Shown piece after piece: positions 40,839 through 50,436 of a DNA stretch of 53,868 nucleotides. Under the pieces are notes generated by a model, which searched no databases, was not told the origin of the DNA, and saw only the letters and a list, made by a program, of their open reading frames with translations. How positions within the stretch are numbered: position 1 is the stretch's first letter; every line of letters starts with the position of its first letter. This DNA is from Planctomycetota bacterium (GTDB lineage Bacteria > Planctomycetota > UBA1135 > GCA-002686595), in the NCBI GenBank assembly GCA_028278425.1, contig JANQEJ010000112.1, forward strand, positions 1 through 53,868. The letters are read 5' to 3'. Both the position numbers and the translations under genes were made by a program.

Positions 40839-43225
40839 TACCGGTTCTCCTCTCCGCGATCCTTCTCGCCCAACCGGTCGAGGATCCCCAGGCGCTCGCG
40901 GAGGAAGCCCGCGCGCTGATGGAAGAGGAGCGCGCCTTCGAGGCGATGCAAAGGCTCGAAGTGGCGCTGGAGTACCTTCCGGAGGACGCGGCCCTTCTCG
41001 AGCTGGCGGCGAACGCCTGCGTCGACCTCGATCGCAGAGACGAGGCCTATTGGTACGCGACGCTGGCCCTGGACCACGGCGAGGGGAGCAAGGCGGCGGT
41101 CGCCCGCCTGAACGGCATCCTCGGCGAGCTCAGTCCGGTCGAGGCGAAGCCCGACGAGCTGCTCGAGGACTACGCGGAAAACCTCTTCAAGCTCGCGCAG
41201 ACCTGCCAGCGCAAGAAGCTCTATGCGAACGCCGTCGAGTTCCTGACGCGCTGCCGCGGAACGCGCTTCGAGGAGCGCGCGGACGCCCAGCTCGACAAGC
41301 TCTTCTCCAACCAGAAGGCGATCGAGGCGTTGCTCGCGACCGGTGTCGACATTCCGGCAAAGCCGGTCACGAAGAAGTCGCCCGAATGGATCGCGAGGGA
41401 GGACCGCAAGCACGCCGACTGGGAAGACGCCTACGAGATCAAGGGCAAGTACTACACGATCATCACCAACATGGGCTACGAGATGGCGCAGTCCATGTCG
41501 CTCGCGATGGAGCAGATGAACCTGTTCTATCGGCAGATCTTCCACTACAAGCAGCGCGGCGGGACGATGCGTCGCTGCGTGATCAAGGTCTACGCGACGC
41601 GCGAGGAGTTCGAGGAGCACGAGGGCGAACGCGAGAAGGGCGTCAAGGGCTTCTTCGTCCCGCTGGAGAACCGCGTCGCCACCTACGACCCGCGCAGCGA
41701 GGGCCGGCCGCTCAGCTCGCTCTGGTCGACGCTCTTCCACGAGGCGTCGCACCAGTTCACGCGGGCGGTGTCGACCGACCTGATCCCGGCCTGGCTGAAC
41801 GAGGGGACCGCGTCCTACTTCGAGGGTGCCCTGCTGCTCCCCAGCGGCTTCGTCGAGACGAACCGCATTCCCGACGAACGTTTGGGCTCGCTGCTCTACT
41901 TCCTCGACGAGGGCCGCCCCTCCGTCAAGACGGTGGTTTCGTACTTCCAGCCCGGCTCCTACCCGGGCGAGTACTACCCGTTCGGGTGGGGGCTCGCGTA
42001 CTTCATCCACAACTACGAGAACGAGAAGTCCGAGCGCGTCTACGTTCCGATCTATCAGGACTACCTGAAGACGTACAAGAGCGGCGGCAAGCACGACCCA
42101 TTCGAGCGCTTCGTGGAGTACTTCGTCGAGCGCGTCGAGCAACCCGGCGTGGAGACCTTCGACGACTTCGTACGCGTGTGGAAGTCGTGGATCCGCGACC
42201 TGGGCGAGCTTCACTTCGGAGACGAGGAGCAGGCGGTCGCTCTTCTCGCGCGGGCGGACAGGCAGCGCGAGAACGGCCAGCTCGCGTACGCGGCGGAGAG
42301 CTACCGCTGGGCGCTGACGAAGCGCGACGAGACGCGGACCCACTTCGAGCTGGCGGAGTGCCTGGCCGAGCTCGAGCGGGACGACGCGGCGATGCAGAGC
42401 TACCGCAAGGTCCTCCAGCGCGCCCGCCGCCACGAAGACCCCGGCGGTCCGCTCCCCGGCTTCGACGGCCGCACCACGGACGAGGTGGCCGCCGACTGCC
42501 TGGCCGCGATCCGCAAGATCAACCGCAACGTCGCCGAAGGGATCGAGGCGTCCGACGACAAGTTCGCCACGAAGGTCGTCGAGGCGGCTCAAGGGTTCCG
42601 CGAGGCGGGCTTCCCGCGCAGCTCGGTTCAGCTCCTCGACACCTCGGCGTCCGTGCTCGGCGGCTCCGGCGCGTTGCGGATGCTCCAGCGCGAGATCCAG
42701 AGCGAGGACGACGTCGACGCGCGCCGCTGGCGGCGGCTCTCCGTCGGGGACGAGCTGGAGCTCTGGCAGGGCAACGACCACTGGTCGGCGGCGGACGGTG
42801 CGATCCGCTTCGAGGTCGACGGCGTTCTTTCCTCTCTGATCTACCGCGAGGACCTGCCCGAGGCCTTCCGCTACGAGGCCCGCGTGATCCAGTCCGACGC
42901 GGGCGACTTCCCGGTCTTCGGGCTCGTGTTCGGCGCGAACAACCAGACCGGGCAGCGCATGTTCACCGTGTTTCCGGAGACGGGTGCCGTCGCCCTGGCC
43001 GCGTTCAAGGAAGGTCCGGAGATCCTCGAGGGGCTGACGCAGATCCCCGCCCTGGCCGATGGCCTGCGCATGGCGATCGAAGTCCGCCCCGGCGCGGTGG
43101 AGTTCTTCCTCGAAGGCGAGAGCGTGAAGGAGCTGGAGCTCCCCGAGCGCGAGATCCAGGGCCGGATCGGCCTTTTCGCGCAATCGGTCGGCGCGACGTT
43201 CACCGACCTGCGCGTTCGTTATTGA
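40826..43225 (+). CDS. DUF1570-type secreted metallopeptidase-like protein with TPR repeats
   Basis: 799 residues with a short signal peptide (MFRVVPVLLSAILLAQP). TPR-like helices occupy about 20-170 (AFEAMQRLEVALEYLPEDAA). The peptidase-like domain has FHEASHQF (His305, Glu306, His309) and a third ligand Glu326 in AWLNEGTASYFEG, which is the gluzincin arrangement of DUF1570. A second helical repeat block covers about 470-600 (LAYAAESYRWALTKRDETRT). The C-terminus (VDGVLSSLIYREDLPEAFRY through GRIGLFAQSVGATFTDLRVR) is a DUF1080/LamG-like beta domain. It is secreted or periplasmic; the substrate is unknown. It overlaps the membrane protein at its start and the convergent deformylase at its end by seven bases. 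Confidence 0.88.
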   Translation: MFRVVPVLLSAILLAQPVEDPQALAEEARALMEEERAFEAMQRLEVALEYLPEDAALLELAANACVDLDRRDEAYWYATLALDHGEGSKAAVARLNGILGELSPVEAKPDELLEDYAENLFKLAQTCQRKKLYANAVEFLTRCRGTRFEERADAQLDKLFSNQKAIEALLATGVDIPAKPVTKKSPEWIAREDRKHADWEDAYEIKGKYYTIITNMGYEMAQSMSLAMEQMNLFYRQIFHYKQRGGTMRRCVIKVYATREEFEEHEGEREKGVKGFFVPLENRVATYDPRSEGRPLSSLWSTLFHEASHQFTRAVSTDLIPAWLNEGTASYFEGALLLPSGFVETNRIPDERLGSLLYFLDEGRPSVKTVVSYFQPGSYPGEYYPFGWGLAYFIHNYENEKSERVYVPIYQDYLKTYKSGGKHDPFERFVEYFVERVEQPGVETFDDFVRVWKSWIRDLGELHFGDEEQAVALLARADRQRENGQLAYAAESYRWALTKRDETRTHFELAECLAELERDDAAMQSYRKVLQRARRHEDPGGPLPGFDGRTTDEVAADCLAAIRKINRNVAEGIEASDDKFATKVVEAAQGFREAGFPRSSVQLLDTSASVLGGSGALRMLQREIQSEDDVDARRWRRLSVGDELELWQGNDHWSAADGAIRFEVDGVLSSLIYREDLPEAFRYEARVIQSDAGDFPVFGLVFGANNQTGQRMFTVFPETGAVALAAFKEGPEILEGLTQIPALADGLRMAIEVRPGAVEFFLEGESVKELELPEREIQGRIGLFAQSVGATFTDLRVRY

Positions 43226-43746
43226 ACGGCGTACGGGCTCGCCGGCCGGTAGCGCTTCTCGAATTCTTCCCGCGTGCAGATCGTCGTCGTGTCCGTAACG
43301 CGGTCGATCGCCAGCACGCCGTCGAGGTGGTCGATCTCGTGCTGCAGCAGCTCGGACATGTCGCCGTCGCAGTACAGCTCGCCGAACATGCCCTCGGGCT
43401 CCTGGTAGCGCACGCGGATCCACTTCTTGCGCGGCACCTGGTAGAAGATCGAGAGGAAGCTCAGGCACGCGTCCCACACGACGATCTCCTCGGAGCTCTG
43501 GTCCGTGATCGTCGGGTTGATCATCGCGAGCGGCTGCTCGACGTTGACGAACACGATGCGCTGCATCACGCCGATCTGCGGGGCTGCGATCGCGCGGCCG
43601 TAGCTGGTTTGTTCCCGAACGTGCGCGAGCGTGTCGCGCAGATCGCGGCAGATGGCGGCCACCTCCCGTGAGCCGGGGTCGTCCACGGGCTGCGACCTCT
43701 CGCGCAGGCGCGGATCCCCGAGCTGAATCACCTCCCGTACGGCCAT
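43219..43746 (-). CDS. def: Peptide deformylase with variant motifs
   Basis: 175 residues. Motif 3 is intact: QHEIDHLDG, with His136, Glu137 and His140 as metal ligand, general base and metal ligand. Motif 2 is WDACLS in place of EGCLS, keeping Cys94 as metal ligand. Motif 1 is GRAIAAPQIG in place of GxGLAAPQ, keeping the Gln that binds the substrate. The metal site is therefore complete, although two substrate-contact positions differ. It removes formyl groups from nascent proteins. No methionyl-tRNA formyltransferase gene is adjacent, unlike the common def-fmt pair. The gene's start is separated by 90 bp from the divergent endonuclease gene. Confidence 0.88.
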   Translation of the reverse strand: MAVREVIQLGDPRLRERSQPVDDPGSREVAAICRDLRDTLAHVREQTSYGRAIAAPQIGVMQRIVFVNVEQPLAMINPTITDQSSEEIVVWDACLSFLSIFYQVPRKKWIRVRYQEPEGMFGELYCDGDMSELLQHEIDHLDGVLAIDRVTDTTTICTREEFEKRYRPASPYAVQ

Positions 43747-43836
43747 GGCGCGTCCTTTCCGTGGGTGGGGGAGCCGAGGCCAGGGTACCTGGGCTAGGAT
43801 GTGCGGTCTACCCGTCCCCTTCGTCCCCTCTCGAAC

Positions 43837-45660
43837 ATGGCCGTGGACAGGACCCTCCTGCTCCCGGTGGCGGCCCTCCTCGCGCTCCCTTGCCTCGTCG
43901 ACGGTCAGGGTCCGCCCGCCGGATACTACGACTCGGTCGACCCGACCGACGAAAACACGCTGCGCGCGACGCTGCACGCGGTGATCGACGACCACACGCG
44001 CATTCCGTACGACGCGGTGTCGACGGACACCTGGGACGTGCTCGAGCTCGCGGACGAGCACCCGACGGTCCCGGGCAGCATCCTCGACGTCTACAAGAAC
44101 GAGACGTACGTCAAGCAGGGCGGAGGCAACCCGTTCTACGACCGCGAGCACACCTGGCCGAGCTCGCTCGGGTTTCCCGTCGATCTCGTTTCGAACTACC
44201 CGTACTCCGACTGCCACCACCTTTTCCTCTGCGACGGCGGATACAACTCGGCGCGCAGCAACCACCCGTACCGCTTCTGCGATCCGGCCTGCACCGAGTT
44301 CCCGACCGCCGGCGGGGGCAGCGGCGTCTACCCCGGGCTCTCCAACTGGGACACCGGCTTCACCGCGTTCGGGACGTGGGAGACGTGGGTCGGCCGGCGC
44401 GGCGACTGCGCGCGCGCGATCCTCTACATGGACGTCCGCTACGAGGGCGGCACGCACGGCGTCACCGGCGTCGCGGAGCCGGACCTGATCGTCACCGACG
44501 ACGAGGCGCTGATCGTCGCGTCGTCGACCGGAATGAACGAGTCCGTCGCCTACATGGGCATGCTCTCCGTCCTTCTTCTCTGGCACGCGGAGGACCCGGT
44601 CGACCAGAAGGAGATGGACCGCAACGACGTCGTGTTCATGTTCCAGGGCAACCGCAACCCGTTCATCGACCACCCCGAGTGGGTCGACATCCTCTGGAAC
44701 GACGGCGGCGGGCCGACCGCCGCGCCGTGGATCAACGAGTTCCACTACGACAACGTCGGCGGAGACACGGGCGAGTTCATCGAGGTGGCGGGACCGGCGG
44801 GCCTCGACCTCGTCGGTTACCGGCTGCTCGGCTACAACGGCAACGGCGGCGGGGTGTACGACAGCGAGGACCTCTCCGGCGTGCTGCCGGACCAGGGCGC
44901 GTGCCTCGGCACGCTCAGCTTTCCCTTCGTCGGGCTGCAAAACGGCGCGCCCGACGGCATCGCGCTCGTCGACCCGGTGGACAACGTGGTCGAGTTCCTG
45001 AGCTACGAGGGGACGATCGTCGCGACCGATGGGCCGGCCTTCGGCATGACCTCCGTCGACGTCGGCGTCAGCGAGCGCGGTTCAACCGCGGTCGGCGACT
45101 CACTCCAGCGCGTCGGCACCGGCGCGATCGCGTCGGACTTCGCGTGGCAGCCGCCGCAGCCCGATTCGCCCGGCAGCCCCAACGTCGGTCAGACCTTCTC
45201 CGACGGTTGTTCCGTCGTGAACGTGTACGGCTGCGGCCTCAACCCGGCCGGCAGCATGACCGTTTTGAGCGGCGCGCCGTCGCTCGGCTCGTCGGTCACG
45301 CTCGGCATCGACAACCCGCTCGGCACGCAGGCCGCGGGCTCGCTGCCGTTCCTCGCGCTGGCCTTCGGCCCGGCGCCGGGATTCCCCTGCGGCGTGCCGC
45401 TGCCCAACTTCGGCATGGCCTCGGCGGGCGCGTCCGGCGAGCTCCTGATCGGCGTGTCCCCGCCCAACCCCTTCCTGACCCTGGCCGGACCGGCCTGGAC
45501 CGGCGCCGGCAGCCCCGCGCCGCTTCCGGTGGCGATCCCCTCCACCGCGACGCTGATCGGCGTCTCGCTGTACGGCCAGGGGCTCCTGTTCGACCCGTCG
45601 CCGGGCGCCACCGTCGTTTTCGGCCTGACCGAGGGCGCGGAGCTCGTCGTCGGTCCGTAG
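43837..45660 (+). CDS. Secreted endonuclease I family protein, paralogue 1 (nuclease, lamin-tail domain, C-terminal module)
   Basis: 607 residues with a signal peptide (ends LVDGQ). The EndA/Bsn-type nuclease domain spans about 25-285: YDREHTWPSSLGF (catalytic His in the beta-beta-alpha metal site), YSDCHHLFLCDGGYNSARSN, ILYMDVRYEG and MFQGNRNPFIDHPEWV, the family ending. A lamin-tail domain runs about 300-430 (PWINEFHYDNVGGDTGEFIE). The last 150 residues are the lineage-specific module (VTLGIDNPLGTQAAGSLPFL). It should degrade extracellular DNA or RNA non-specifically, with the nuclease held at the surface or in a matrix by the later domains (inference). The next gene is a close paralogue with the same domain order. 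Confidence 0.9.
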   Translation: MAVDRTLLLPVAALLALPCLVDGQGPPAGYYDSVDPTDENTLRATLHAVIDDHTRIPYDAVSTDTWDVLELADEHPTVPGSILDVYKNETYVKQGGGNPFYDREHTWPSSLGFPVDLVSNYPYSDCHHLFLCDGGYNSARSNHPYRFCDPACTEFPTAGGGSGVYPGLSNWDTGFTAFGTWETWVGRRGDCARAILYMDVRYEGGTHGVTGVAEPDLIVTDDEALIVASSTGMNESVAYMGMLSVLLLWHAEDPVDQKEMDRNDVVFMFQGNRNPFIDHPEWVDILWNDGGGPTAAPWINEFHYDNVGGDTGEFIEVAGPAGLDLVGYRLLGYNGNGGGVYDSEDLSGVLPDQGACLGTLSFPFVGLQNGAPDGIALVDPVDNVVEFLSYEGTIVATDGPAFGMTSVDVGVSERGSTAVGDSLQRVGTGAIASDFAWQPPQPDSPGSPNVGQTFSDGCSVVNVYGCGLNPAGSMTVLSGAPSLGSSVTLGIDNPLGTQAAGSLPFLALAFGPAPGFPCGVPLPNFGMASAGASGELLIGVSPPNPFLTLAGPAWTGAGSPAPLPVAIPSTATLIGVSLYGQGLLFDPSPGATVVFGLTEGAELVVGP

Positions 45661-45705
45661 GATCAAGCTGCTCCACCCACCCCAGACGAATCACTGGCTC
45701 GAACC

Positions 45706-47529
45706 ATGGCTGCGGACAGGTCCCCCCTGCTTCCCTTGGCCGCGCTCCTCGCCCTCCCCTGCCTCGCGTGGGGACAGGGCATTCCGCCCGGCTACTACGA
45801 CACGGTCGATCCCACGGACGCGACGACGCTGCGCGCGACGTTGCATCCGGTGATCGACGACCACACGCGTTACCCGTACACCGGCGGGCCGACGGACACG
45901 TGGGACATCCTGAACGACGCGGACGAGGATCCGACCAACCCGTCGCGGATCGTCGACGTCTACAAGAACGCGCCCTACTTCAAGTTCAGCTCGAGCTACA
46001 ACCGCGAGCACACCTGGCCGAAGTCGTACGGTTTCCCGGACGACGGGCCGACGAACTATCCGTACACCGACTGCCACACGCTGCGCCTTTGCGATGCGGG
46101 CTACAACACGGCGCGCAGCAACAAGCCCTTCCGCTACTGCAGCGCGACCTGCACCGAGTACACGACGCAGCTCCACGACGGCATGGGCGGCGGATCGGGC
46201 ACCTACCCCGGCAACTCGAACTGGACCGCGGGCTCCTTCACCCAGGGGACGTGGGAGGTCTGGAGCGGCCGCCGCGGCGACGTCGCGCGCTCGATCCTCT
46301 ACATGGACATCCGCTACGAGGGCGGACTCCACTCGATCACCGGCATCGCCGAGCCCGACCTGATCGTCACCGACTCCGTGGCGCTGATCAACCAGTCGAA
46401 CACCGGACAGAACGAGTCGGTCGCGTACATGGGCATCCTCGCCGACCTCTTGCAGTGGCACATCGAGGATCCCGTCGACCAGCGCGAGCGCGACCGCAAC
46501 GACGTCGTCTACAGTTACCAGGGCAACAGAAACCCCTTCGTCGACCATCCGGAGTGGGTTTCGATCCTGCACGGCGGACCGCCCAGCGGCGGCGACCCCG
46601 TGGTCTGGATCAACGAGTTCCACTACGACAACGCCGGCGCGGACGTCGGCGAGTTCGTCGAGGTCGCCGGACCGGCTGGCGAGAACCTGAACGGCTACAG
46701 CCTGGTCGGCTACAACGGCGGCGCCGCGGGCTTCTCCTACCAGACGATCAACCTGAGCGGGACGATCCCCGACCAGGGCGGCTGCGTCGGCACCCTCAGC
46801 TTCGCCTTCCCGGGCCTGCAGGACGGCCCGATCGACGGCATCGCGCTCGTCGACCCGTCGAACAACGTCCAGTTCCTGAGCTACGAAGGCTCGTTCACCG
46901 CCGCCAACGGTCCCGCGCAGGGCCTGACGTCCATCGACGTCGGTGTCGAGGAGACGGGCTCGACGCCGATCGGCGACTCGCTCCAGGCGATCGGCACCGG
47001 CACCGCGCCGGACGACTTCACGTGGACCGGCCCGCAGGCCGAGTCGCCCGGAGGGTCCAACTCCGGCCAGACGTTCGACGGCGCGTGCCCGACGGTGACG
47101 CTCTACGGTTGCGGCACCAACCCGCCCGGAAGCCTGGTCTGGATCGGCGGCCTGCCCGAGATCGGCCAGACCGTGTCGCTCGGCATCGACAACCCGCTCG
47201 GCACGCAGAGCGCGGGCTCGTTCTCGTTCCTCGCGATCAGCGCGGCTCCCGATCCGGCCTTCCCGTGCGGCACGCCGCTCCCCGGCTGGGGCATGGGCGG
47301 GCCCTTCGGCGAGATGCTGGTCGTGCCCTCCGCGCCGAACCTCTTAGCGCTGCTCTCCGGCCCGCCGTGGCTCAGCCCCGGCAACCCCGCGCCGATCGAC
47401 GTCTCGATCCCGTTCAACCCCGCCTACCTCGGGGTGAAGCTGTACGTGCAGGGCCTGCTTTTCGACCTCATCGGCGGCAGCGTGCCCTACGGCCTGACGG
47501 AAGGGGCCGAGCTCGCCATCGGATCCTGA
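45706..47529 (+). CDS. Secreted endonuclease I family protein, paralogue 2
   Basis: 607 residues, the same length as the preceding gene. Signal peptide ends LAWGQ. Nuclease motifs are YNREHTWPKSYGF, YTDCHTLRLCDAGYNTARSN, ILYMDIRYEG and YQGNRNPFVDHPEWV, then the lamin-tail domain WINEFHYDNAGADVGEFVEV and the C-terminal module VSLGIDNPLGTQSAGSFSFL. Compared with paralogue 1, the second His of DCHHL is Thr (DCHTL) and several cysteine positions are shared. The pair is a tandem duplication with clear divergence. The start lies 45 bp after the first stop. The two may differ in metal or substrate preference, or be expressed together for dosage. Confidence 0.9.
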   Translation: MAADRSPLLPLAALLALPCLAWGQGIPPGYYDTVDPTDATTLRATLHPVIDDHTRYPYTGGPTDTWDILNDADEDPTNPSRIVDVYKNAPYFKFSSSYNREHTWPKSYGFPDDGPTNYPYTDCHTLRLCDAGYNTARSNKPFRYCSATCTEYTTQLHDGMGGGSGTYPGNSNWTAGSFTQGTWEVWSGRRGDVARSILYMDIRYEGGLHSITGIAEPDLIVTDSVALINQSNTGQNESVAYMGILADLLQWHIEDPVDQRERDRNDVVYSYQGNRNPFVDHPEWVSILHGGPPSGGDPVVWINEFHYDNAGADVGEFVEVAGPAGENLNGYSLVGYNGGAAGFSYQTINLSGTIPDQGGCVGTLSFAFPGLQDGPIDGIALVDPSNNVQFLSYEGSFTAANGPAQGLTSIDVGVEETGSTPIGDSLQAIGTGTAPDDFTWTGPQAESPGGSNSGQTFDGACPTVTLYGCGTNPPGSLVWIGGLPEIGQTVSLGIDNPLGTQSAGSFSFLAISAAPDPAFPCGTPLPGWGMGGPFGEMLVVPSAPNLLALLSGPPWLSPGNPAPIDVSIPFNPAYLGVKLYVQGLLFDLIGGSVPYGLTEGAELAIGS

Positions 47530-47545
47530 TCCGGGCCGGCCGCCC

Positions 47546-48877
47546 GTGACCGCCCGCCGCAAGCTGGGCCTGTTCGACGCGACGATGCTCGTGATGGGCG
47601 GCATCATCGGCGTCGGGATCTTCTTCACGCCCGGCAGCGTCGCCGAGCTCGTCCCGATCCCCTGGCAGTTCCTCGCGATCTGGGCGCTGGGCGCGGCGGT
47701 CGCGATGTGCGGCGCGGCGACCTTCGCGGAGCTCGGCGGTACGTTCCCGCGCTACGGCGGCTGGTTCGAGTTCCTGCGCGAGATCTACGGGCCGTTCGTG
47801 TCATTCCTCTTCGCCTGGGTGATCCTGGGCGTCGTCGTCACGGGAGCGATCGCCGCCATCGCCGCCTTCGGCGCGGAGGTCCTGCTCGGCCTCTTCGGCG
47901 TCGAGAGCGGAGCGGCGCAGCTCGCGACCGGCGCCGCGATCATCCTCGGCCTCACGGGGATCTCGCTCTGCGGCGTGAAGGTCGGCGCGACGGTGCAGAA
48001 CCTCTGCATGATCACGAAGCTCGTCGCGATCGCCGCGCTGACCGTCGGCGGCATCGCCTTCCTCGCGCCGGAGCCGGTCGCCTCGACCGCGACGACGCCG
48101 GCGCAGGTCTTCGAGCCCTCCTGGCGCGGCCTCGTCGCCGCGAGCCTGCCGGTCTTCTTCGCCTTCGGCGGCTGGCAGCACGTCTGCTACATCGCCGACG
48201 AGGTCAAGGACCCGCAGCGCACGGTCCCGAAGGCGATCCTGCTCGGCGTTCTCGGCGTAGGGCTGACGTACGTGGCGATCAACTACTCGTTCCTGCTCAC
48301 GCTGGGAACGCACGGGCTCGCGACGACCGACGACTTCGCCGCCGTGGCCGCCCGCAAGGCCTTCGGCGGCTCGGGCGAGCAGGCGCTCCGCGCCGCCATG
48401 GCGGTGTCGGCGATCGGCGTCTGTGCGGTCAACGTGATCGCCAACCCGGCGATCTTCGTCGCGATGGCGCGCAACGGGCTCTTCTTCAAGAGCTTCGGAG
48501 AGCAACACGCGCGTACGGGAGCGCCGATCCTCGCCCTGATCGCGCAGGCGGCGATCGCGCTCGTCTACCTGGTCTGGCAACACTTCGCCGACATGAGCGC
48601 GCTGATCGGCTCGGTCGTCTTCGCCGAGTGGATCTTCCACGGCCTCGTCGCCTACGGCCTGATCCGCCTCCGCCGGATGCGTCCGGAGCTGCCGCGGCCG
48701 TACCGGAGCTTCGCCTTCCCGCTCGCGCCCGTGCTCTACCTCGTCACGGCGTTCCTCGTCGTCGGCGGCAACCTGGCGTCCTCGCCCGGCGTCCACGCCG
48801 CGATCGGCCTCTCCGTTCTCGCCGTGGGCGCGCTGGTCTACAAGCCCTGGCGGCTCGGCGTCCTCCGGTCAGGGTAG
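47546..48877 (+). CDS. APC-superfamily amino acid permease
   Basis: 443 residues from GTG 47546. About 12 membrane helices. The first helix carries the family's unwound substrate site LVMGGIIGVGIFFTPGSVAE. FAELGGTFPRYGGWFEFLRE is the conserved E-x-G-x2-P-x2-G/YGG segment, and PVFFAFGGWQHVCYIADEVK, then DPQRTVPKAILLGVLGVGLT, is the loop after helix six. All are typical of APC (YAT/LAT-like) permeases. Direction and amino acid cannot be told. It starts 16 bp after the endonuclease paralogue, and the radical SAM gene follows by 14 bp, so the three downstream genes may be one unit. Confidence 0.9.
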   Translation: MTARRKLGLFDATMLVMGGIIGVGIFFTPGSVAELVPIPWQFLAIWALGAAVAMCGAATFAELGGTFPRYGGWFEFLREIYGPFVSFLFAWVILGVVVTGAIAAIAAFGAEVLLGLFGVESGAAQLATGAAIILGLTGISLCGVKVGATVQNLCMITKLVAIAALTVGGIAFLAPEPVASTATTPAQVFEPSWRGLVAASLPVFFAFGGWQHVCYIADEVKDPQRTVPKAILLGVLGVGLTYVAINYSFLLTLGTHGLATTDDFAAVAARKAFGGSGEQALRAAMAVSAIGVCAVNVIANPAIFVAMARNGLFFKSFGEQHARTGAPILALIAQAAIALVYLVWQHFADMSALIGSVVFAEWIFHGLVAYGLIRLRRMRPELPRPYRSFAFPLAPVLYLVTAFLVVGGNLASSPGVHAAIGLSVLAVGALVYKPWRLGVLRSG

Positions 48878-48891
48878 ACTTGCTTCGTCCC

Positions 48892-50436
48892 ATGACGATC
48901 TCCGAGAACCCCGCCGCCCTCTCCCGCGAGGAGAAGGAACGCCTCCTGGCTGACAACCGCGCCAAGGTCGAAGCCGACCTCTGGGAGGCCCGGCTCGAGT
49001 TCGCGTCGCGCCCGCGCGTGGTGGACATGCAGCTCTCCAACTTCTGCAACATGTCCTGCACGATGTGCTACGACGGCGTGAACCCGCCGCTCCAGAAGAT
49101 GCCCGAGGAGGAGGTGCGGCGCTTCGCGGCGGAGGTGTTCCCCACGGCGTCCGTGCTCGTACCCTTCAGCGGCAGCGAGCCGCTCATCGTCACCTGGGAC
49201 CTGACCCGCGAGCTCGCCGAGCGCTACGGGATCGAGATCGACCTGATCACGAACGTCCAGTACCTCGACGAAGCCAAGTTCGCCGAGATCGAGCCGCTCG
49301 TCAGCACGGTCACCTTCTCGATCGACAGCCACATCCCCGACGTCTACGAGCGCATTCGCCTGAAGTCGAAGCCCGACAAGGTGTTTCGCAACCTGCCGAT
49401 CGCGGCGAAGCTCTGCCGCGAGCACGGCATCGAGCCGCAGGCGAACATCGTGTTCCTGACCGAAAACGCGCCGTACATGGACGAGACGGTCGCCTACCTC
49501 GCCGACGCCGGCGTGGCGACGATCCGGCTGCTCCAGTACGAGCAACTCCCCGATCTCCCGCCGGAGCGGCGCTTCTCCGACGCGATGCAGCACTTCAGCC
49601 CCGAGTGGATCGAGTGGATGAAGGGACGCATCCGCGACGTCGCGAAGGAGAAGAAGGTGCGCGTCATCTTCGACTTCTTCGAGAAGAAGGAGCTCGCCGA
49701 CCACCTGCCGAAGGACCTGAAGTGGCGCGACGACCCCAAGCCGCCGCCGATGATCGAACGGCTGATGACCTTCTTCCCCGGCTACTGCTGGCAGTCGCTC
49801 GACCGCATCAAGCTGATGGCGAACGGCAACGCCTACCCCTGCTGCAAGGGCGACGGCGACGAGCTGCGCCTCGGCAACGTCTTCGAGCAGGGCTTCGACG
49901 CGGTCTGGAACGGCCCGGAGGCGCAGGACCTGCGCCGCGGGATGCTGACCGACGACCTGCCGCGGCTCTGCCGCGACTGCAGCTTCCACACGGCGTGGAT
50001 TCCCGAGGAGCAGGAGCACATGCCGTTTCACGACTGGGCGCGCGACGAGGGGGGCGTCGGTCTGCCGAGCGAGGCGAGCGGCGCGCTCGAGGTCGTAGAG
50101 CCGGCGCACATGCTGCGCACCGAGGACGCGCCGCTCATCCGGTGGAAGAAGCCGGCGGGCAAGGTCGATCGCTACGTTCTCGCGTTCGGAGTCGGCGGCG
50201 AGTTCCACCCGGACAACCGCACCTGGACGATCCCCGGCGACGCCGAGGAGTTTCGCGTGCCGGCGGGAGACTGGGCCGCGCTCCGCTCGAACCTCGGCTG
50301 GTGGTGGAGCCTCTGGGCGGTCGACGACGGCGCCGGCACCGCGTCGCTCTCGTCGGCGCGCTGCTTGATCCGTCACGATCCGATCCCTCGTGTCGCGGAA
50401 AGCAACCTGTACTGGGCGGATGAAGCAGCGCAGTAG
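48892..50436 (+). CDS. Radical SAM protein with SPASM-like C-terminal region
   Basis: 514 residues. The [4Fe-4S] motif is FCNMSCTMCYDG with Cys52, Cys56 and Cys59 (C-x3-C-x2-C). Typical barrel segments follow: SGSEPLIVTWDLTRELAERY, LVSTVTFSIDSHIPDVYERI. Later, IKLMANGNAYPCCKGDGDEL and RLCRDCSFH resemble a SPASM/twitch auxiliary-cluster region. The last 110 residues (APLIRWKKPAGKVDRYVLAF) form an additional beta-like domain. SPASM radical SAM enzymes mature peptides or modify proteins. No precursor peptide is seen next to it. ATG 48892 begins just upstream of the conserved part. It overlaps the MsrA start by 17 bases. Confidence 0.88.
   Translation: MTISENPAALSREEKERLLADNRAKVEADLWEARLEFASRPRVVDMQLSNFCNMSCTMCYDGVNPPLQKMPEEEVRRFAAEVFPTASVLVPFSGSEPLIVTWDLTRELAERYGIEIDLITNVQYLDEAKFAEIEPLVSTVTFSIDSHIPDVYERIRLKSKPDKVFRNLPIAAKLCREHGIEPQANIVFLTENAPYMDETVAYLADAGVATIRLLQYEQLPDLPPERRFSDAMQHFSPEWIEWMKGRIRDVAKEKKVRVIFDFFEKKELADHLPKDLKWRDDPKPPPMIERLMTFFPGYCWQSLDRIKLMANGNAYPCCKGDGDELRLGNVFEQGFDAVWNGPEAQDLRRGMLTDDLPRLCRDCSFHTAWIPEEQEHMPFHDWARDEGGVGLPSEASGALEVVEPAHMLRTEDAPLIRWKKPAGKVDRYVLAFGVGGEFHPDNRTWTIPGDAEEFRVPAGDWAALRSNLGWWWSLWAVDDGAGTASLSSARCLIRHDPIPRVAESNLYWADEAAQ

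Noticed and set aside
43668..47549. A 1293-codon same-strand frame covering both endonuclease genes
   Set aside because: It is Arg/Pro-rich, has no motifs, and overlaps two genes with complete nuclease domains in another frame.
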